Counted from the first letter of the stretch, positions 17,987 through 27,097 are shown. The stretch is DNA of 64,000 nt from Tabrizicola piscis (GCF_003940805.1 NZ_CP034328.1:620001-684000), one strand, 5' to 3'. Notes: a model not told the origin generated them from the sequence alone. Numbers and translations are program-made.

Positions 17987-18652
17987 ATGACCGATACTTC
18001 TTCTGTCCCGCTTGACCTTCACAAGGCCCCCGAGGGCATCTCTGACCGCATCGCACTTGGCATCGTCAAGTTCATGCGCGTCTTTGCCGACGCCTTCTTT
18101 TCCAAGCGCTACGGCCACCGGGCCGTTGTGCTGGAAACCGTGGCAGCCGTTCCGGGCATGGTGGGGGGCCTTCTGCAGCACCTGAAATCCCTGCGCCACA
18201 TCCGCGAGGATGAGGGCTGGATCCGCGAGCTTCTGGACGAGGCCGAGAATGAGCGGATGCACCTGATGACCTTTATCCACATCGCCAAGCCCTCGCTGTT
18301 CGAGCGGGCGCTGATCATGGGTGGGCAGGCGATCTTCTTCAACACCTACTTCTTCCTTTACCTCTTCGCCCCCAAGACCGCGCATCGCGTGGTGGGCTAT
18401 CTGGAGGAAGAGGCTGTGGTCAGCTACACCGGCTATCTGGAACAGGTCGACAGCGGTTTTGTCGAGAATGTCGCCGCCCCGAAGATCGCCATCGACTACT
18501 GGAAGCTGCCCGCCGATGCGCGCCTGCGCGATGTCATCATCGCCGTCCGCGCCGATGAGGCCAAGCACCGCGACGTGAACCATGGCTTTGCCGATGTGCT
18601 GGCCGCCGGGGCGTCGAAGCGGGCCGTGCCGGAAGGCCGGGCGCTGGACTAG
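17987..18652 (+). CDS. aox: Alternative oxidase (ubiquinol oxidase, diiron)
   Basis: A 221-residue membrane-bound diiron oxidase that passes electrons from ubiquinol to oxygen without proton pumping. The iron ligands appear in the AOX order: Glu in LETVAAVPGM, ExxH in DEAENERMHL, Glu in LEEEAVVSYT and ExxH in ADEAKHRDVNH. A hydrophobic segment near 110-132 fits membrane association. The start at 17987 follows AGGAAAGGAA; an in-frame codon 51 bases upstream lacks support. GTTCCT (17953-17958) and AGGAAC (17974-17979) form an inverted repeat in the leader. The stop codon shares the CTAG tetranucleotide with the convergent zapE stop. AOX is sparse in bacteria but known in marine and freshwater Alphaproteobacteria. 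Confidence 0.92.
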   Translation: MTDTSSVPLDLHKAPEGISDRIALGIVKFMRVFADAFFSKRYGHRAVVLETVAAVPGMVGGLLQHLKSLRHIREDEGWIRELLDEAENERMHLMTFIHIAKPSLFERALIMGGQAIFFNTYFFLYLFAPKTAHRVVGYLEEEAVVSYTGYLEQVDSGFVENVAAPKIAIDYWKLPADARLRDVIIAVRADEAKHRDVNHGFADVLAAGASKRAVPEGRALD

Positions 18653-19728
18653 GCGCCCCAGTCCGCCGCCTGCATCTCACGCAGGCGGCTGGCGGTGCGT
18701 TCGAATTCGAAGGCGCCTTCGCCTTCGATGTAAAGGCGCTCCGGTGCCTCAGCCGCGCTGGCGATCAGGCGGACGCGTGCCTCATAAAGCGCGTCGATCA
18801 GGGTGACGAAGCGTTTTGCCTCGTTGTAATTGGCGGCGGAAAGCTGGGGGATGTCTTCCAGGATGAGCACCCGCACGGCCCCGGCAATCGCCAGAAAATC
18901 CCCCGGACCCAAAGGTTTGGAGCAAAGCTCCCAGAAACTCGCCCTTCCGATGCCATTGGCGAAGCGCGGCAAGGTCAGGGTGCGTCCGTTCACCTCCAGC
19001 ACCAGTGGGGCTTCGGGCGCGCCGCCGGTCAGGTCGGACCAGAGCGCTGCGATCTGGGCCGTGGCCGTTCTGGCGGGGTGGAAGTAGACTTGGGCCCCGG
19101 CAAGGCGATGCTGGCGATAGTCAGTCGGGCTTTCCAGCTCCACCACCTGCAGCCGGTCTTCCAGCATGGCGATGAAGGGCAGGAACAGCACCCGGTTCAG
19201 CCCGGTCTTGTACAGGTCCTGCGGCGGACGGTTCGAGGTGGTGACAATCACGATCCCCGCCGCAAACAGCTTTTCGAACAAGCGCCCCACTATCATCGCA
19301 TCGGTGATGTCGTTGATCTGCATTTCGTCAAAGGCCAGCAGCCTTGTGTCGCGGATCACCGCCTCGGCCACCGGGTCAAGCGCGTCTTCGACACCTGCCT
19401 TGCGGGCGGCATGCAGGCCACGGTGCACCTCCTGCATGAAGGCGTGAAAATGAACGCGGCGCTTTTGCGGGATGTCCACAGTGTCGGTGAACAGGTCCAT
19501 CAACATCGACTTGCCGCGCCCGACCCCGCCCCAAAGATACATCCCCTTCGGCGGCGTCACCGGCTTGGCGAACAGCCCTGCAAACAGGCCGACACGGCGG
19601 GTCGCGTTCGCCTCCAGCCACTGGCGCAGCGATTCCAGCGGGACCAGCAGCGCGTGCTGGGCCGGATCGGCGCGCAAGCTGCCTTCTGCGACGCGGGCCT
19701 CGTAAATCTGGGTCAGGGTCTGGCGCAT
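18649..19728 (-). CDS. zapE: Cell division protein ZapE (AFG1-like ATPase)
   Basis: A 359-residue ATPase of the AFG1/ZapE family, which acts at the Z-ring in E. coli and is related to mitochondrial AFG1. Walker A is WGGVGRGKS (66-74); Walker B is LLAFDEMQ, and TTSNRPP gives the sensor-1 region. Length and order agree with the family. It is the third gene of a minus-strand run, starting only 4 bases after the VOC gene stop. Its stop TAG overlaps that of the alternative oxidase on the other strand. Confidence 0.93.
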   Translation of the reverse strand: MRQTLTQIYEARVAEGSLRADPAQHALLVPLESLRQWLEANATRRVGLFAGLFAKPVTPPKGMYLWGGVGRGKSMLMDLFTDTVDIPQKRRVHFHAFMQEVHRGLHAARKAGVEDALDPVAEAVIRDTRLLAFDEMQINDITDAMIVGRLFEKLFAAGIVIVTTSNRPPQDLYKTGLNRVLFLPFIAMLEDRLQVVELESPTDYRQHRLAGAQVYFHPARTATAQIAALWSDLTGGAPEAPLVLEVNGRTLTLPRFANGIGRASFWELCSKPLGPGDFLAIAGAVRVLILEDIPQLSAANYNEAKRFVTLIDALYEARVRLIASAAEAPERLYIEGEGAFEFERTASRLREMQAADWGA

Positions 19729-19732
19729 GGGC

Positions 19733-20386
19733 TTAGAGGGGCGCGAGGATCAGCCCCTCGGGACCGTCCAGCGCGGCGGCAAGGCCGGGGACCCGCAGGC
19801 GCGACCAAAGGCCGTGGGCGGCACGGGTTGCCTGAGCGGGCTGGTACAGTTCGATCATCCCCCCGGCATAGGCCAGAAACCGGACGGGGATCATGCCTTC
19901 GGGGCGGGTCAGGTCCACGGCGGCGGTCAGGCGGGCACCTTGCGCTTCGAAGAACGCCTGCATCGCGGGCAGGTCGTGGCAGGGGATGCCGATATGGTCA
20001 TGGCCCACGCCGGGGGCGGCCCCGGTGATGCGCTGGCAAAGCTCGATCCGGGCGGTTTCGGGACCGGACAGGTAAACAAAGCGCAAGCCGTCGCCCCAGA
20101 ATTCCGGGATCATCTCAGCCCCGTTCGGGGTGACCGTGGCGTCAAGGCTGGCCCCGGCGGCCATCAGCGCGGCAAGGCTATCGTCGATGTCGGGCACGGT
20201 CAGCGAGATATGGTCGATCCGGCCATGGCCCTGCGGCTGCCCCGCCACCAGATGCACCGCCTGACTACCGCGCCGCATCAGCCCGGCCTCAGGCGCAAAG
20301 CCGAAGACCCCCGCCAGCAGTGCGGCGGCGCGGTCAGGGCTTGGGACGGTCAGTTCGGGGACAAGCACGGGGACCGCCTCAGCCAA
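19733..20386 (-). CDS. VOC superfamily protein with two tandem domains
   Basis: A 217-residue protein with two glyoxalase/VOC-type modules. The first begins VPELTVPSPDRAAALL and continues through IDHISLTVPDID; the second includes VGHDHIGIPCHDLPAMQAFF and ends with GGMIELYQ. His and Glu residues at the usual metal positions (DHI in each repeat, IELYQ) could bind a divalent metal. This arrangement resembles uncharacterised glyoxalase-like proteins in Rhodobacterales. It overlaps the aldo/keto reductase stop by 8 bases and precedes zapE closely, so the three are likely one transcript. The substrate is unknown. Confidence 0.75.
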   Translation of the reverse strand: MAEAVPVLVPELTVPSPDRAAALLAGVFGFAPEAGLMRRGSQAVHLVAGQPQGHGRIDHISLTVPDIDDSLAALMAAGASLDATVTPNGAEMIPEFWGDGLRFVYLSGPETARIELCQRITGAAPGVGHDHIGIPCHDLPAMQAFFEAQGARLTAAVDLTRPEGMIPVRFLAYAGGMIELYQPAQATRAAHGLWSRLRVPGLAAALDGPEGLILAPL

Positions 20387-21200
20387 AGGTCATCGGATCG
20401 GGGCCGCAACGCACCCCTTCGTCAAGCGTGGCCATCGCGGCCATCTCGCCCTCGGTCAGGGCAAAGTCGAACACGTCAAGGTTCTCGGCCAGCCCCGCCT
20501 TGCGCGTGGACCGCGGAATGACCGACGCGCCAAGCTGAACATGCCAGCGCAAGATCACCTGCGCCGGGCTTTTGCCGGTGCGGGCAGCGACGGCCTGCAC
20601 CGGGGCGGCGGTAAAGCTGTTCCCCTGACCCAGTGGCGTCCAGCTTTGGGTGACGATCCCCATCCGGTCATGCAAGGCCCGCAGTTCGGATTGCTGCAGC
20701 CGGGGGTTAAGCTCGATCTGGTTCAAGACCGGGATCACCCCGGTTTCCCCGACCAGCCGCTCCAGATGCGAAGGCTGGAAGTTCGACACGCCGATCGACC
20801 GGATCCGCCCCTCATCCCGCAACTGGACAAACGCCCGCCAAGTTTCAAGATAGCGGTCGCGGGCCGGGCACGGCCAGTGGATCAGGCACAGGTCCACGCG
20901 GTCCATCCCCAGCCGCTTCAGGCTTTCCTCGACCGCGCGCAGCGTGCTGTCATGGCCCTGTGCGTCGTTCCAGACCTTGGTGGTGACGAACACCTCATCC
21001 CGTGACAGGCCGCTTTGCCGGATGCCTTCGCCCTGCCCCACTTCGTTGCCATAGATCGCCGCCCCGTCAATCAGCCGGTAGCCCATGCCCAAAGCCGTGG
21101 CGACGGTTGTCGCGGTGGTTTCAGCCGGCACCTGCCAGATGCCAAGGCCAAGCTGCGGGATCATGTGGCCATCGTTCAGGCGCAGGCGGGTGGGGGTCAT
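20379..21200 (-). CDS. Aldo/keto reductase
   Basis: A 273-residue NADPH-dependent reductase of the AKR family (2,5-diketo-D-gluconate reductase-like, AKR5 type). The catalytic tetrad is present: Asp45, Tyr50, Lys75 and His108. The conserved SIGVSNF and LNQIELNP segments follow, and the NADPH-binding VIPRSTRKAGLAEN sequence lies near the C-terminus. It is the promoter-proximal gene of the AKR-VOC-zapE run. A role in aldehyde or methylglyoxal removal together with the VOC protein is possible but not shown. Confidence 0.93.
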   Translation of the reverse strand: MTPTRLRLNDGHMIPQLGLGIWQVPAETTATTVATALGMGYRLIDGAAIYGNEVGQGEGIRQSGLSRDEVFVTTKVWNDAQGHDSTLRAVEESLKRLGMDRVDLCLIHWPCPARDRYLETWRAFVQLRDEGRIRSIGVSNFQPSHLERLVGETGVIPVLNQIELNPRLQQSELRALHDRMGIVTQSWTPLGQGNSFTAAPVQAVAARTGKSPAQVILRWHVQLGASVIPRSTRKAGLAENLDVFDFALTEGEMAAMATLDEGVRCGPDPMTFG

Positions 21201-21300
21201 CGGGCTTCCTCATTTGACGGCGCGAGAAAGCGGCATGTCGCCGCTGATGGCAAGCGGGAAATGGCTTGGGCGGGCAATGAAGGGGTGCGGCACTTACCAT

Positions 21301-21416
21301 CCGGCGCCTCCCCTCCCCCCCGTGGGGAGGGGAGGGGGGTGGGGGGCACCCGGAAAGGGGGGAAGGGCGGCACCCCCCTCCCATCGCCATATGGGGGAGG
21401 GAATCCCCCGCCCCAA
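21301..21416. repeat. C/G-rich hairpins with a four-tract G-quadruplex motif
   Basis: The 224-base gap between the potA-like stop and the AKR start holds CCTCCCCTCCCC facing GGGGAGGGGAGG, and a second pair CCCTCCC/GGGAGGG further on. At 21324-21346 four runs of at least four G are separated by single bases, an ideal parallel G-quadruplex motif on the plus strand. Related hairpins occur at 53831-53931. Confidence 0.8.
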
Positions 21417-21424
21417 AGCCGCTT

Positions 21425-22471
21425 TCACGATGACCCGCCGTCGCGAAGGGCCAAGGCAGCCGTCTCGGGCCAGGAAAGCCAGACCATCGGCCCACCGGTT
21501 TCGGGCAACCCGCCAAGGGCGCGGTCGGGGGCGGTCAGCTTCAGCGTCTGCCCCTGCCAGTCGAAGATGCAGGTCCCCATCGCGCCGGAAAAGATGCGCT
21601 GCACCAGCCGGGCCTGCAGGCGGTGGCGGGTTTGCGGGGCCTCGACACTGGCCGTCAGCACTTCAGGGCGCAAAGCGATGCTGGCCGTCGTGACCCCCGG
21701 CAGCAGGGTCCCATCGGCCAGCCGCAAACCATTGGGTTCCACCGTCCCGGTCAGGATGTTCGCCTCGCCCAGAAAGCGGGCGGTAAAGGCGTCCTGCGGG
21801 TCATCATAGACCGCGCGCGGGGGGCCGTGGCGGACCAGACGGCCATCTTTCAGGATGCCGATCTGGTCAGACAGGGTCAGCGCTTCTTCCTGATCATGGG
21901 TCACGAAAATCGTGGTGATCCCCACCTCACGCTGGATGCGCTTGAGTTCGATCTGCATCTCGACCCGCAAGGCCCGGTCCAGCGCCGAAAGCGGTTCATC
22001 CAGCAACAGGACCCGGGGCCGCGTGACAATGGCCCGCGCCATGGCCACCCGCTGCCGCTGCCCGCCCGAAAGCTCGGACGGCTTGCGGGCGCCAAGCGGG
22101 CCAAGCTGGACCAGATCCAGCACTTCGGCCACGCGCTTGGCGCGGTCCGGGCCGGGGATGCGCCGCACTTCCAGCCCAAAGGCCACATTCTCGGCCACGG
22201 TCATGTTGGGAAACAGCGCATAGTTCTGGAACACCATGCCGATGTTGCGGTCTTCAACCGCCGTCCCCTCCACCGGCTGATCGCCGATGAAGATGCGCCC
22301 CCTATCGGGCTGCACAAACCCCGCAATCGCGCGCAGCAGTGTCGTCTTGCCGGAACCGGAGGGGCCGAGGAGCCCGAAAAACCCGCCATCCGGGAAGGTC
22401 AGCGTCACATCGTCCAGCGCCTTGGTCGGGCCATAGAACTTCGACAGGCCCTCGACGCGCACTTCGCTCAT
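21425..22471 (-). CDS. ABC transporter ATPase, PotA-like
   Basis: A 348-residue ATPase that drives the adjacent importer. Walker A is GPSGSGKTT (36-44), the signature LSGGQRQ is 134-140, and Walker B LLLDEP is 155-160. A C-terminal TOBE domain (from about 240) marks it as one of the spermidine/putrescine, iron and sulfate group of importers. Its start overlaps the upstream permease stop by 4 bases; it is the last gene of a seven-gene operon. The substrate is unlikely to be known from the ATPase alone. Confidence 0.93.
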   Translation of the reverse strand: MSEVRVEGLSKFYGPTKALDDVTLTFPDGGFFGLLGPSGSGKTTLLRAIAGFVQPDRGRIFIGDQPVEGTAVEDRNIGMVFQNYALFPNMTVAENVAFGLEVRRIPGPDRAKRVAEVLDLVQLGPLGARKPSELSGGQRQRVAMARAIVTRPRVLLLDEPLSALDRALRVEMQIELKRIQREVGITTIFVTHDQEEALTLSDQIGILKDGRLVRHGPPRAVYDDPQDAFTARFLGEANILTGTVEPNGLRLADGTLLPGVTTASIALRPEVLTASVEAPQTRHRLQARLVQRIFSGAMGTCIFDWQGQTLKLTAPDRALGGLPETGGPMVWLSWPETAALALRDGGSS

Positions 22472-23244
22472 CTGGTACCCCCGAACTTTGCATAGCGCGC
22501 GGCCAGCACCATCACCGCCATGGACACCGCGATGATGATCGTCGACACCGCGTTGATCTCGGGCGTGAACCCCTTGCGGATCGCGCTGTAGATCAGCACC
22601 GGCAGCGTGCTGTCGCCCGGTTCGGCCAGAAAGTAGCTGACGACGAACTGGTCAAAGCTGACGGCAAAGGCAAACAGCGACCCGGCGATGATGCCGGGGG
22701 CTGCATGCGGCAGGATCACCTTGCGCGCCACGGTCAGGGGCCGCGCGCCAAGGGAACGGGCCGCCTCCTCCAGCGCGCGGTCAAAGCTTTGCATGCGGGC
22801 AAAGACGGTCACGATGACATAGGGCAGCGCAAGGGCCACATGGCCGATGATGACCGCCGGGGTCCCCCGCCCGATCCCGACGCCGAAGAAGAAGATCAGC
22901 ATCGCCGTCCCGGTGATCAGCCAAGGCACCGCGATCGGCGGGAAAAGCAGCGCCTGCAGGACACGCTTGCCCGGAAAGTCATGCCGCCACAGCGCCAGCG
23001 TCGCCATGGTGCCAAGGACGGTGGCAACCCCCGCCACGACCAGCGCAATCCAGACCGACCGCCAGGCGGCGGCGAGAATCTCATCGTTTGTGAACAGGCG
23101 TTCATACCACTCGGTCGAGAACCGGAACGGCAGGGCGTAGAACTCGGAGGCGTTGAAGCTCATCACCGCCATGACGGCGATGGGGGCGTAAAGGAAGATC
23201 AGGATCAGGCCCAGATAGGCACGGGCCAAGGCATGGCGGATCAT
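22468..23244 (-). CDS. ABC transporter permease, PotC-like
   Basis: A 258-residue inner-membrane permease with six predicted helices and the EAA loop (EEAARSLGARPLTVARKVILP) that contacts the ATPase. Sequence and length resemble PotC/YdcV of polyamine importers. ATG 23244 is chosen because it overlaps the upstream stop in an ATGA and opens directly into the first helix; the frame is open for 255 bases further upstream but only as a shadow of the other permease. Confidence 0.92.
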   Translation of the reverse strand: MIRHALARAYLGLILIFLYAPIAVMAVMSFNASEFYALPFRFSTEWYERLFTNDEILAAAWRSVWIALVVAGVATVLGTMATLALWRHDFPGKRVLQALLFPPIAVPWLITGTAMLIFFFGVGIGRGTPAVIIGHVALALPYVIVTVFARMQSFDRALEEAARSLGARPLTVARKVILPHAAPGIIAGSLFAFAVSFDQFVVSYFLAEPGDSTLPVLIYSAIRKGFTPEINAVSTIIIAVSMAVMVLAARYAKFGGTR

Positions 23245-24092
23245 GTTGCCGCCCTCCGCAGCGCGGGGCTTGCGGCGGCGAGGATCAGGAGCACCACGGC
23301 CAGCAGGATGAACGAAAGCGCCGCCCCCAGCGGCCAGTTGAACACCGCCACGAACTGATCCTCGATCAGCGTGCCATAGGTCGTGCCAACCCGCCCGCCC
23401 AACAGGCGAGGCTCCATGAACGATCCCACGACCGGCACGAACACGAGCACTGCCCCGGCGATCAGACCCGGCATCGCCAAAGGCAGGATCAGCCGCCACA
23501 GGATGCGCGGAAAGCGGGCGCCAAGGCTGCGGGCGGCCTCGATCACCGTATCATCAATGGCTTGCAAGGACAGGTAGGTGGTCAGGATGACGTAAGGCAG
23601 ATAGGAATGGACCAACCCGATCACCATCGCCGTCTCGCTGAACATCAGGTTCAGCTTCACCTCCCACGGGCTGACCGCATTCACCGCCCGGTCCAAGACC
23701 CCGTTGCCGCGCAGCACGATGGCCCAGGAAAACACCCGCACCAGCGCGTTGGACCAGAAGGGCAGGATGACCAGCAAAAATAGCGCCTCACGCGACCGGC
23801 CCTTGATCATCCGGGCCAAAATATAGGCGCAGGGAAAGCCAAGGATCACGCACCAGACAGTCACCCAGAACGCCAGACGCAAGGATTTCCACAGCAGGAT
23901 CGCATAGGTCGGGTTGGTCAGCGCCTGCGTGTAGTTGGCCAATGTGAACGACCAGTCACGATCCCCGAACGAGACATCCGTCAGAAGGCTGAAGAACGCC
24001 ATGGCTGACAGCGGCAGAAAGACCGCCACTGTCAGCCAGACATAGGCGGGCGCCAGCAACCCCAGCGTCCGCAACCGTTCTGTGCCGGTCAA
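23241..24092 (-). CDS. ABC transporter permease, PotB-like
   Basis: A 283-residue permease with six predicted helices, the first at about 10-35. The EAA loop (EAARSLGARFPRILWRLILP) is complete. It resembles PotB/YdcU, the partner of PotC, and forms the heterodimeric membrane channel with the next gene, which it overlaps by 4 bases. It follows the binding-protein gene after 24 bases. Confidence 0.92.
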   Translation of the reverse strand: MTGTERLRTLGLLAPAYVWLTVAVFLPLSAMAFFSLLTDVSFGDRDWSFTLANYTQALTNPTYAILLWKSLRLAFWVTVWCVILGFPCAYILARMIKGRSREALFLLVILPFWSNALVRVFSWAIVLRGNGVLDRAVNAVSPWEVKLNLMFSETAMVIGLVHSYLPYVILTTYLSLQAIDDTVIEAARSLGARFPRILWRLILPLAMPGLIAGAVLVFVPVVGSFMEPRLLGGRVGTTYGTLIEDQFVAVFNWPLGAALSFILLAVVLLILAAASPALRRAAT

Positions 24093-24116
24093 TTGACCAC
24101 CCCCACGGACCCGCCC

Positions 24117-25148
24117 TTACTGGGCCGCCTTCAGCTCTTGCCACAGCGCCAGATAGGTCGCGCGCACGTCATCCGGCACCGGGCGCATGAACTGGACACG
24201 GGCCACCGTCGCCGGATCACCCAGCACCTTGCGGTTGAAGCTCTCCTCCGGCAGGGCTGCCGCGGCGGCGGTGTTTGACGTGGCCGGCGCGCCCTCGGCC
24301 TCCCATTTCACATAGAAATCCGGGTCGATCATCCAGTCGATGAAGGCATGCGCCGCGTCCTGCTTGGTCGAGGTTGCGGGAACCGACAGCCCGTCAAGCC
24401 AGCCAATCGCGCCTTCCTCCGGCACGACAAAGGCCACCGGCAGACCTTCCGACATCGACCGCGCGGCCGAGCCTGACCAGTAGGTCGCCACCGCGAATTG
24501 CCCGGCGGCCATGTTCTGGTTCCAGTCGGTCTCCGCGCTCCAGAACGTGGCGATCTGCGGCATAAGTTCGGTCAGCTTGGCCTTCACCGCGTCAAGATCG
24601 GTGATGTTGTTGATGTTCTGCCCGGTGGCGAGCGCTGCGAATTGCACCGCCTCCAGCGCGTCATCGCGGATCGACACCCGGCCCTTCAGCGCCGGGTCCC
24701 AGAACACGGAAACCGACGTCGGCGCCTCGGGGAAATCGCCGGTGTTCACGGCAAAGGAGGTCAGCCCCCAGGTCCACGGCACGCCATGCAGCGCGCCGCC
24801 TGCGTTCAGGTCTTCGTTGGCCACCAGCGCCGGGTCCACATCCGCCAGATTCGGGACCTTGGCGGCGTCAATCGGGCCGATCAGCCCCTCGGCCTGTGCC
24901 TGCGGGGTGAAGGCCGAGTTGATCAGGACCACATCATAAGCGCCCGGATTGGTGCGCAGTTTGGTCAGCATCTCCTGCTCGGAGGTGAAGTATTCATGCA
25001 CGACCGTATGGCCCGTGGCCTCGGTAAAGGCGGTGATGGCCCAGTCAAGGTCGGTCCCGTAGCCCTGCCAGTTCAGGACCCGGATTTCATCGGCAAGCGC
25101 CATGGGCGCGATCAGCGCCAGGGCGGTGGTGGTAAGGATCGTCTTCAT
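24117..25148 (-). CDS. Periplasmic solute-binding protein, PotD/PotF-like
   Basis: A 343-residue periplasmic binding protein with a standard signal peptide cleaved near MALA/DE (residue 19). The mature N-terminus IRVLNWQGYGTD and the YDVVLINSAF region match the polyamine-type binding-protein family (extracellular solute-binding family 1). It begins immediately after the PfkB gene stop. The combination with an ADP-ribosylglycohydrolase-family enzyme and a sugar kinase suggests a ligand carrying both a basic group and a ribosyl or similar sugar, but this is inference. Confidence 0.9.
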   Translation of the reverse strand: MKTILTTTALALIAPMALADEIRVLNWQGYGTDLDWAITAFTEATGHTVVHEYFTSEQEMLTKLRTNPGAYDVVLINSAFTPQAQAEGLIGPIDAAKVPNLADVDPALVANEDLNAGGALHGVPWTWGLTSFAVNTGDFPEAPTSVSVFWDPALKGRVSIRDDALEAVQFAALATGQNINNITDLDAVKAKLTELMPQIATFWSAETDWNQNMAAGQFAVATYWSGSAARSMSEGLPVAFVVPEEGAIGWLDGLSVPATSTKQDAAHAFIDWMIDPDFYVKWEAEGAPATSNTAAAAALPEESFNRKVLGDPATVARVQFMRPVPDDVRATYLALWQELKAAQ

Positions 25149-26081
25149 TCAGGCCTCCTGTTGCATGGGGATGGGATGGCTGGCAGCAATCGCCAGCACA
25201 TCGGCAAGCGGTGGGGCCGTGGCCGGCCCTTCTTTCGTCGTCGACAGGGCGGCCGCGATATTGGCCAGCCTGCAGGCTGTTGCGGGCGCGTGGCCCGACG
25301 CAAGGGCCGCGACAAAGGCCCCCACATGGGTGTCCCCCGCGCCATTGGTGTCGACCGGCCGCACCGGATGCGGCGGAATGTGGCGTGCCGTGCGCCCCGG
25401 CAGGGCCAGCCAAGCACCGTTGGCCCCGTCGCGCAGGACGGCACCACCGGGACGGCCAGCCAGCGCCTCGGCCGCAGTGGCGGGGTCGTGATGACCGGTC
25501 AGCACCTGCGCCTCGGTTCGGTTGGCGCTGATCCAATGGGCGGCATGCAATGCGGCCTGCAGCGCGTCGGGGCCGATCTGGGCCACCTGCGGACACGGGT
25601 CGAAGACCAGCCTGCCCGGCTGCAGAAACAGCCAGCGGGTCAGCGCGTCCCGGCTGCCCGGGTAAAGCAGCGCATAGCCGGAAAGCATCAGCCAATCATC
25701 CTCGCCCAGCGGCAGGGCGGCAAGGTCAGCGTCGGTAACCACCCCATCCGCACCTTCGCTGGCGATAAAGCTGCGCTCGCCCTTGTCGTCGATCAGCACG
25801 GTGCAACAGCCTTGATCCAGCCCGGGCAGGCGCGGGCGCAGAAGGGTGATCCCCTCTCCGGTCAGTGCCGTGGCGATGCGGTCCGCAAAGGCCCCGCTGC
25901 CAAGTGAGCCGCCATATGCCACGTCCATCCCCATCCGCCGGGCCGCGACCATGGCATTGAAGCCACCGCCCGGGGCAAGGTAGGCCGACCGCACCACCGC
26001 CTCGCCCCCCGGGGCGGGCACGGAGTGCACCCGGTAGACATGGTCCATGATGACACCGGAAAGCTGGACCATGCGGGTCAT
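25149..26081 (-). CDS. PfkB family carbohydrate kinase
   Basis: A 310-residue kinase of the ribokinase/PfkB family. The N-terminal GGGFNAMVAARRMG (38-51) matches the substrate-binding signature, and DTNGAGD (244-250) is the anion-hole and catalytic-base motif with Asp250. ATP-dependent phosphorylation of a sugar or nucleoside is expected. It overlaps the upstream hydrolase by 4 bases. In this context it may trap the sugar released by the ADP-ribosylglycohydrolase-family enzyme. Ribose, fructosamine-type sugars and nucleosides are all possible substrates. Confidence 0.88.
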   Translation of the reverse strand: MTRMVQLSGVIMDHVYRVHSVPAPGGEAVVRSAYLAPGGGFNAMVAARRMGMDVAYGGSLGSGAFADRIATALTGEGITLLRPRLPGLDQGCCTVLIDDKGERSFIASEGADGVVTDADLAALPLGEDDWLMLSGYALLYPGSRDALTRWLFLQPGRLVFDPCPQVAQIGPDALQAALHAAHWISANRTEAQVLTGHHDPATAAEALAGRPGGAVLRDGANGAWLALPGRTARHIPPHPVRPVDTNGAGDTHVGAFVAALASGHAPATACRLANIAAALSTTKEGPATAPPLADVLAIAASHPIPMQQEA

Positions 26082-27097
26082 CTGGCGGCCCTCCGCAAGG
26101 CGATCAGACCACTGACCAGCGGCGCAAGGTCAAGCTGGTTGATCCGTTCGACTTTCTCCACCTGCTCGGCAGGCAGCGACGCTGTTCCGGCGCAGGCGGC
26201 GGCCATGGCGCAGGCGATGGCGCCGATGGTGTCCGTGTCATCGCCGATATTGGCCGCGATCTGCGCCGCCGCCCAAGGGTTACCTCGGGCCAGCCGCACG
26301 ACGCCAAAGGCACAAGCGACCGATTGCAGGCTTTGCACCGAAGTGCCGATCCGGTCGGCAAGGTCGACTTCGCCCTGCCCTTCGTCGCCCTGCCCCGCCA
26401 GTTCCAGCGCTGCGCGAATGCGGTCGGCCATGGCGCGGTGCGCGGCAGGGTCCGTGCCGGTGTTCGGCAGTTCCGCCGCAGCAAGGGCCAAGGGCAGCGC
26501 CTCGTCGAAACTTGCGCCCTCCAGACCCTGACTGATGACCATCGCCACCGCCACGGCCCCGGCCAGCGCCTCGCCCGTGCCATGCGTCAGGCGCGAGACT
26601 TGCGCCACCCGGACCAGCATCCGCGCGGGGTCTGGCGGGGTGGCGATGCCCACCGGCGTGATCCGCATCGCAGCACCATTGGTCGTGCCGCCGCGCCCGG
26701 CTTCCGCCTCGGACGCGCCGGCGCGCAGGGCCATGAGGGCCGCCTTGGTCGACGGGCCAAGCAAGTCGCGCAACCCGCGCGCGGCCACGCTGTCCTCCCA
26801 ACCGATCAGGTCAGCCGCCCAGCCCGCCACATCAAAGCCGCCCCGGTCCGCAATCAGCCGCTGCGCCAGAAGCAGGGTCTGTTCCGTGTCGTCCGTCACC
26901 TGCCCCGCCACCAGCCCATACGACACGGGATGCCCCGGCACCGGATCGACAAAGCTGGTGATCCGCCCATACCCCGCCCGAATCGCCGCGCGGTCCAGCG
27001 TCTGGCTGGGCATCCCCAACGCATCGCCGATCGCCAGCCCCTGCAAGGCCGCAAGGGCGCGGTCATGGCCACGGTCCTGCGGCACAGGGGCGGTCAA
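26078..27097 (-). CDS. ADP-ribosylglycohydrolase (DraG) family protein
   Basis: A 339-residue, all-helical, binuclear-metal hydrolase family member. The metal-binding motifs are complete: GDALGMP (24-30), TDDTEQT (68-74) and GDDTDTIG (285-292). The family removes ADP-ribose from arginine or other groups, and some members cleave other N- or O-glycosides. Location between a GntR regulator and a sugar kinase in an importer operon suggests catabolism of an imported glycoside rather than reversal of protein ADP-ribosylation; no DraT or nitrogenase gene is near. It overlaps both neighbours by 4 bases. Confidence 0.88.
   Translation of the reverse strand: MTAPVPQDRGHDRALAALQGLAIGDALGMPSQTLDRAAIRAGYGRITSFVDPVPGHPVSYGLVAGQVTDDTEQTLLLAQRLIADRGGFDVAGWAADLIGWEDSVAARGLRDLLGPSTKAALMALRAGASEAEAGRGGTTNGAAMRITPVGIATPPDPARMLVRVAQVSRLTHGTGEALAGAVAVAMVISQGLEGASFDEALPLALAAAELPNTGTDPAAHRAMADRIRAALELAGQGDEGQGEVDLADRIGTSVQSLQSVACAFGVVRLARGNPWAAAQIAANIGDDTDTIGAIACAMAAACAGTASLPAEQVEKVERINQLDLAPLVSGLIALRRAAR

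Noticed and set aside
21301..21416. Possible CRISPR-like repeats
   Set aside because: The repeats are nested hairpins without equal spacing or spacers.
24117..25148. Assignment of the importer as a spermidine/putrescine transporter
   Set aside because: The protein family fits, but the operon partners are a glycohydrolase and a sugar kinase, so the substrate should not be taken from the family name.
26078..27097. DraG of nitrogenase regulation
   Set aside because: No draT, nif or ammonium-transport gene is present and the enzyme sits in an importer operon.
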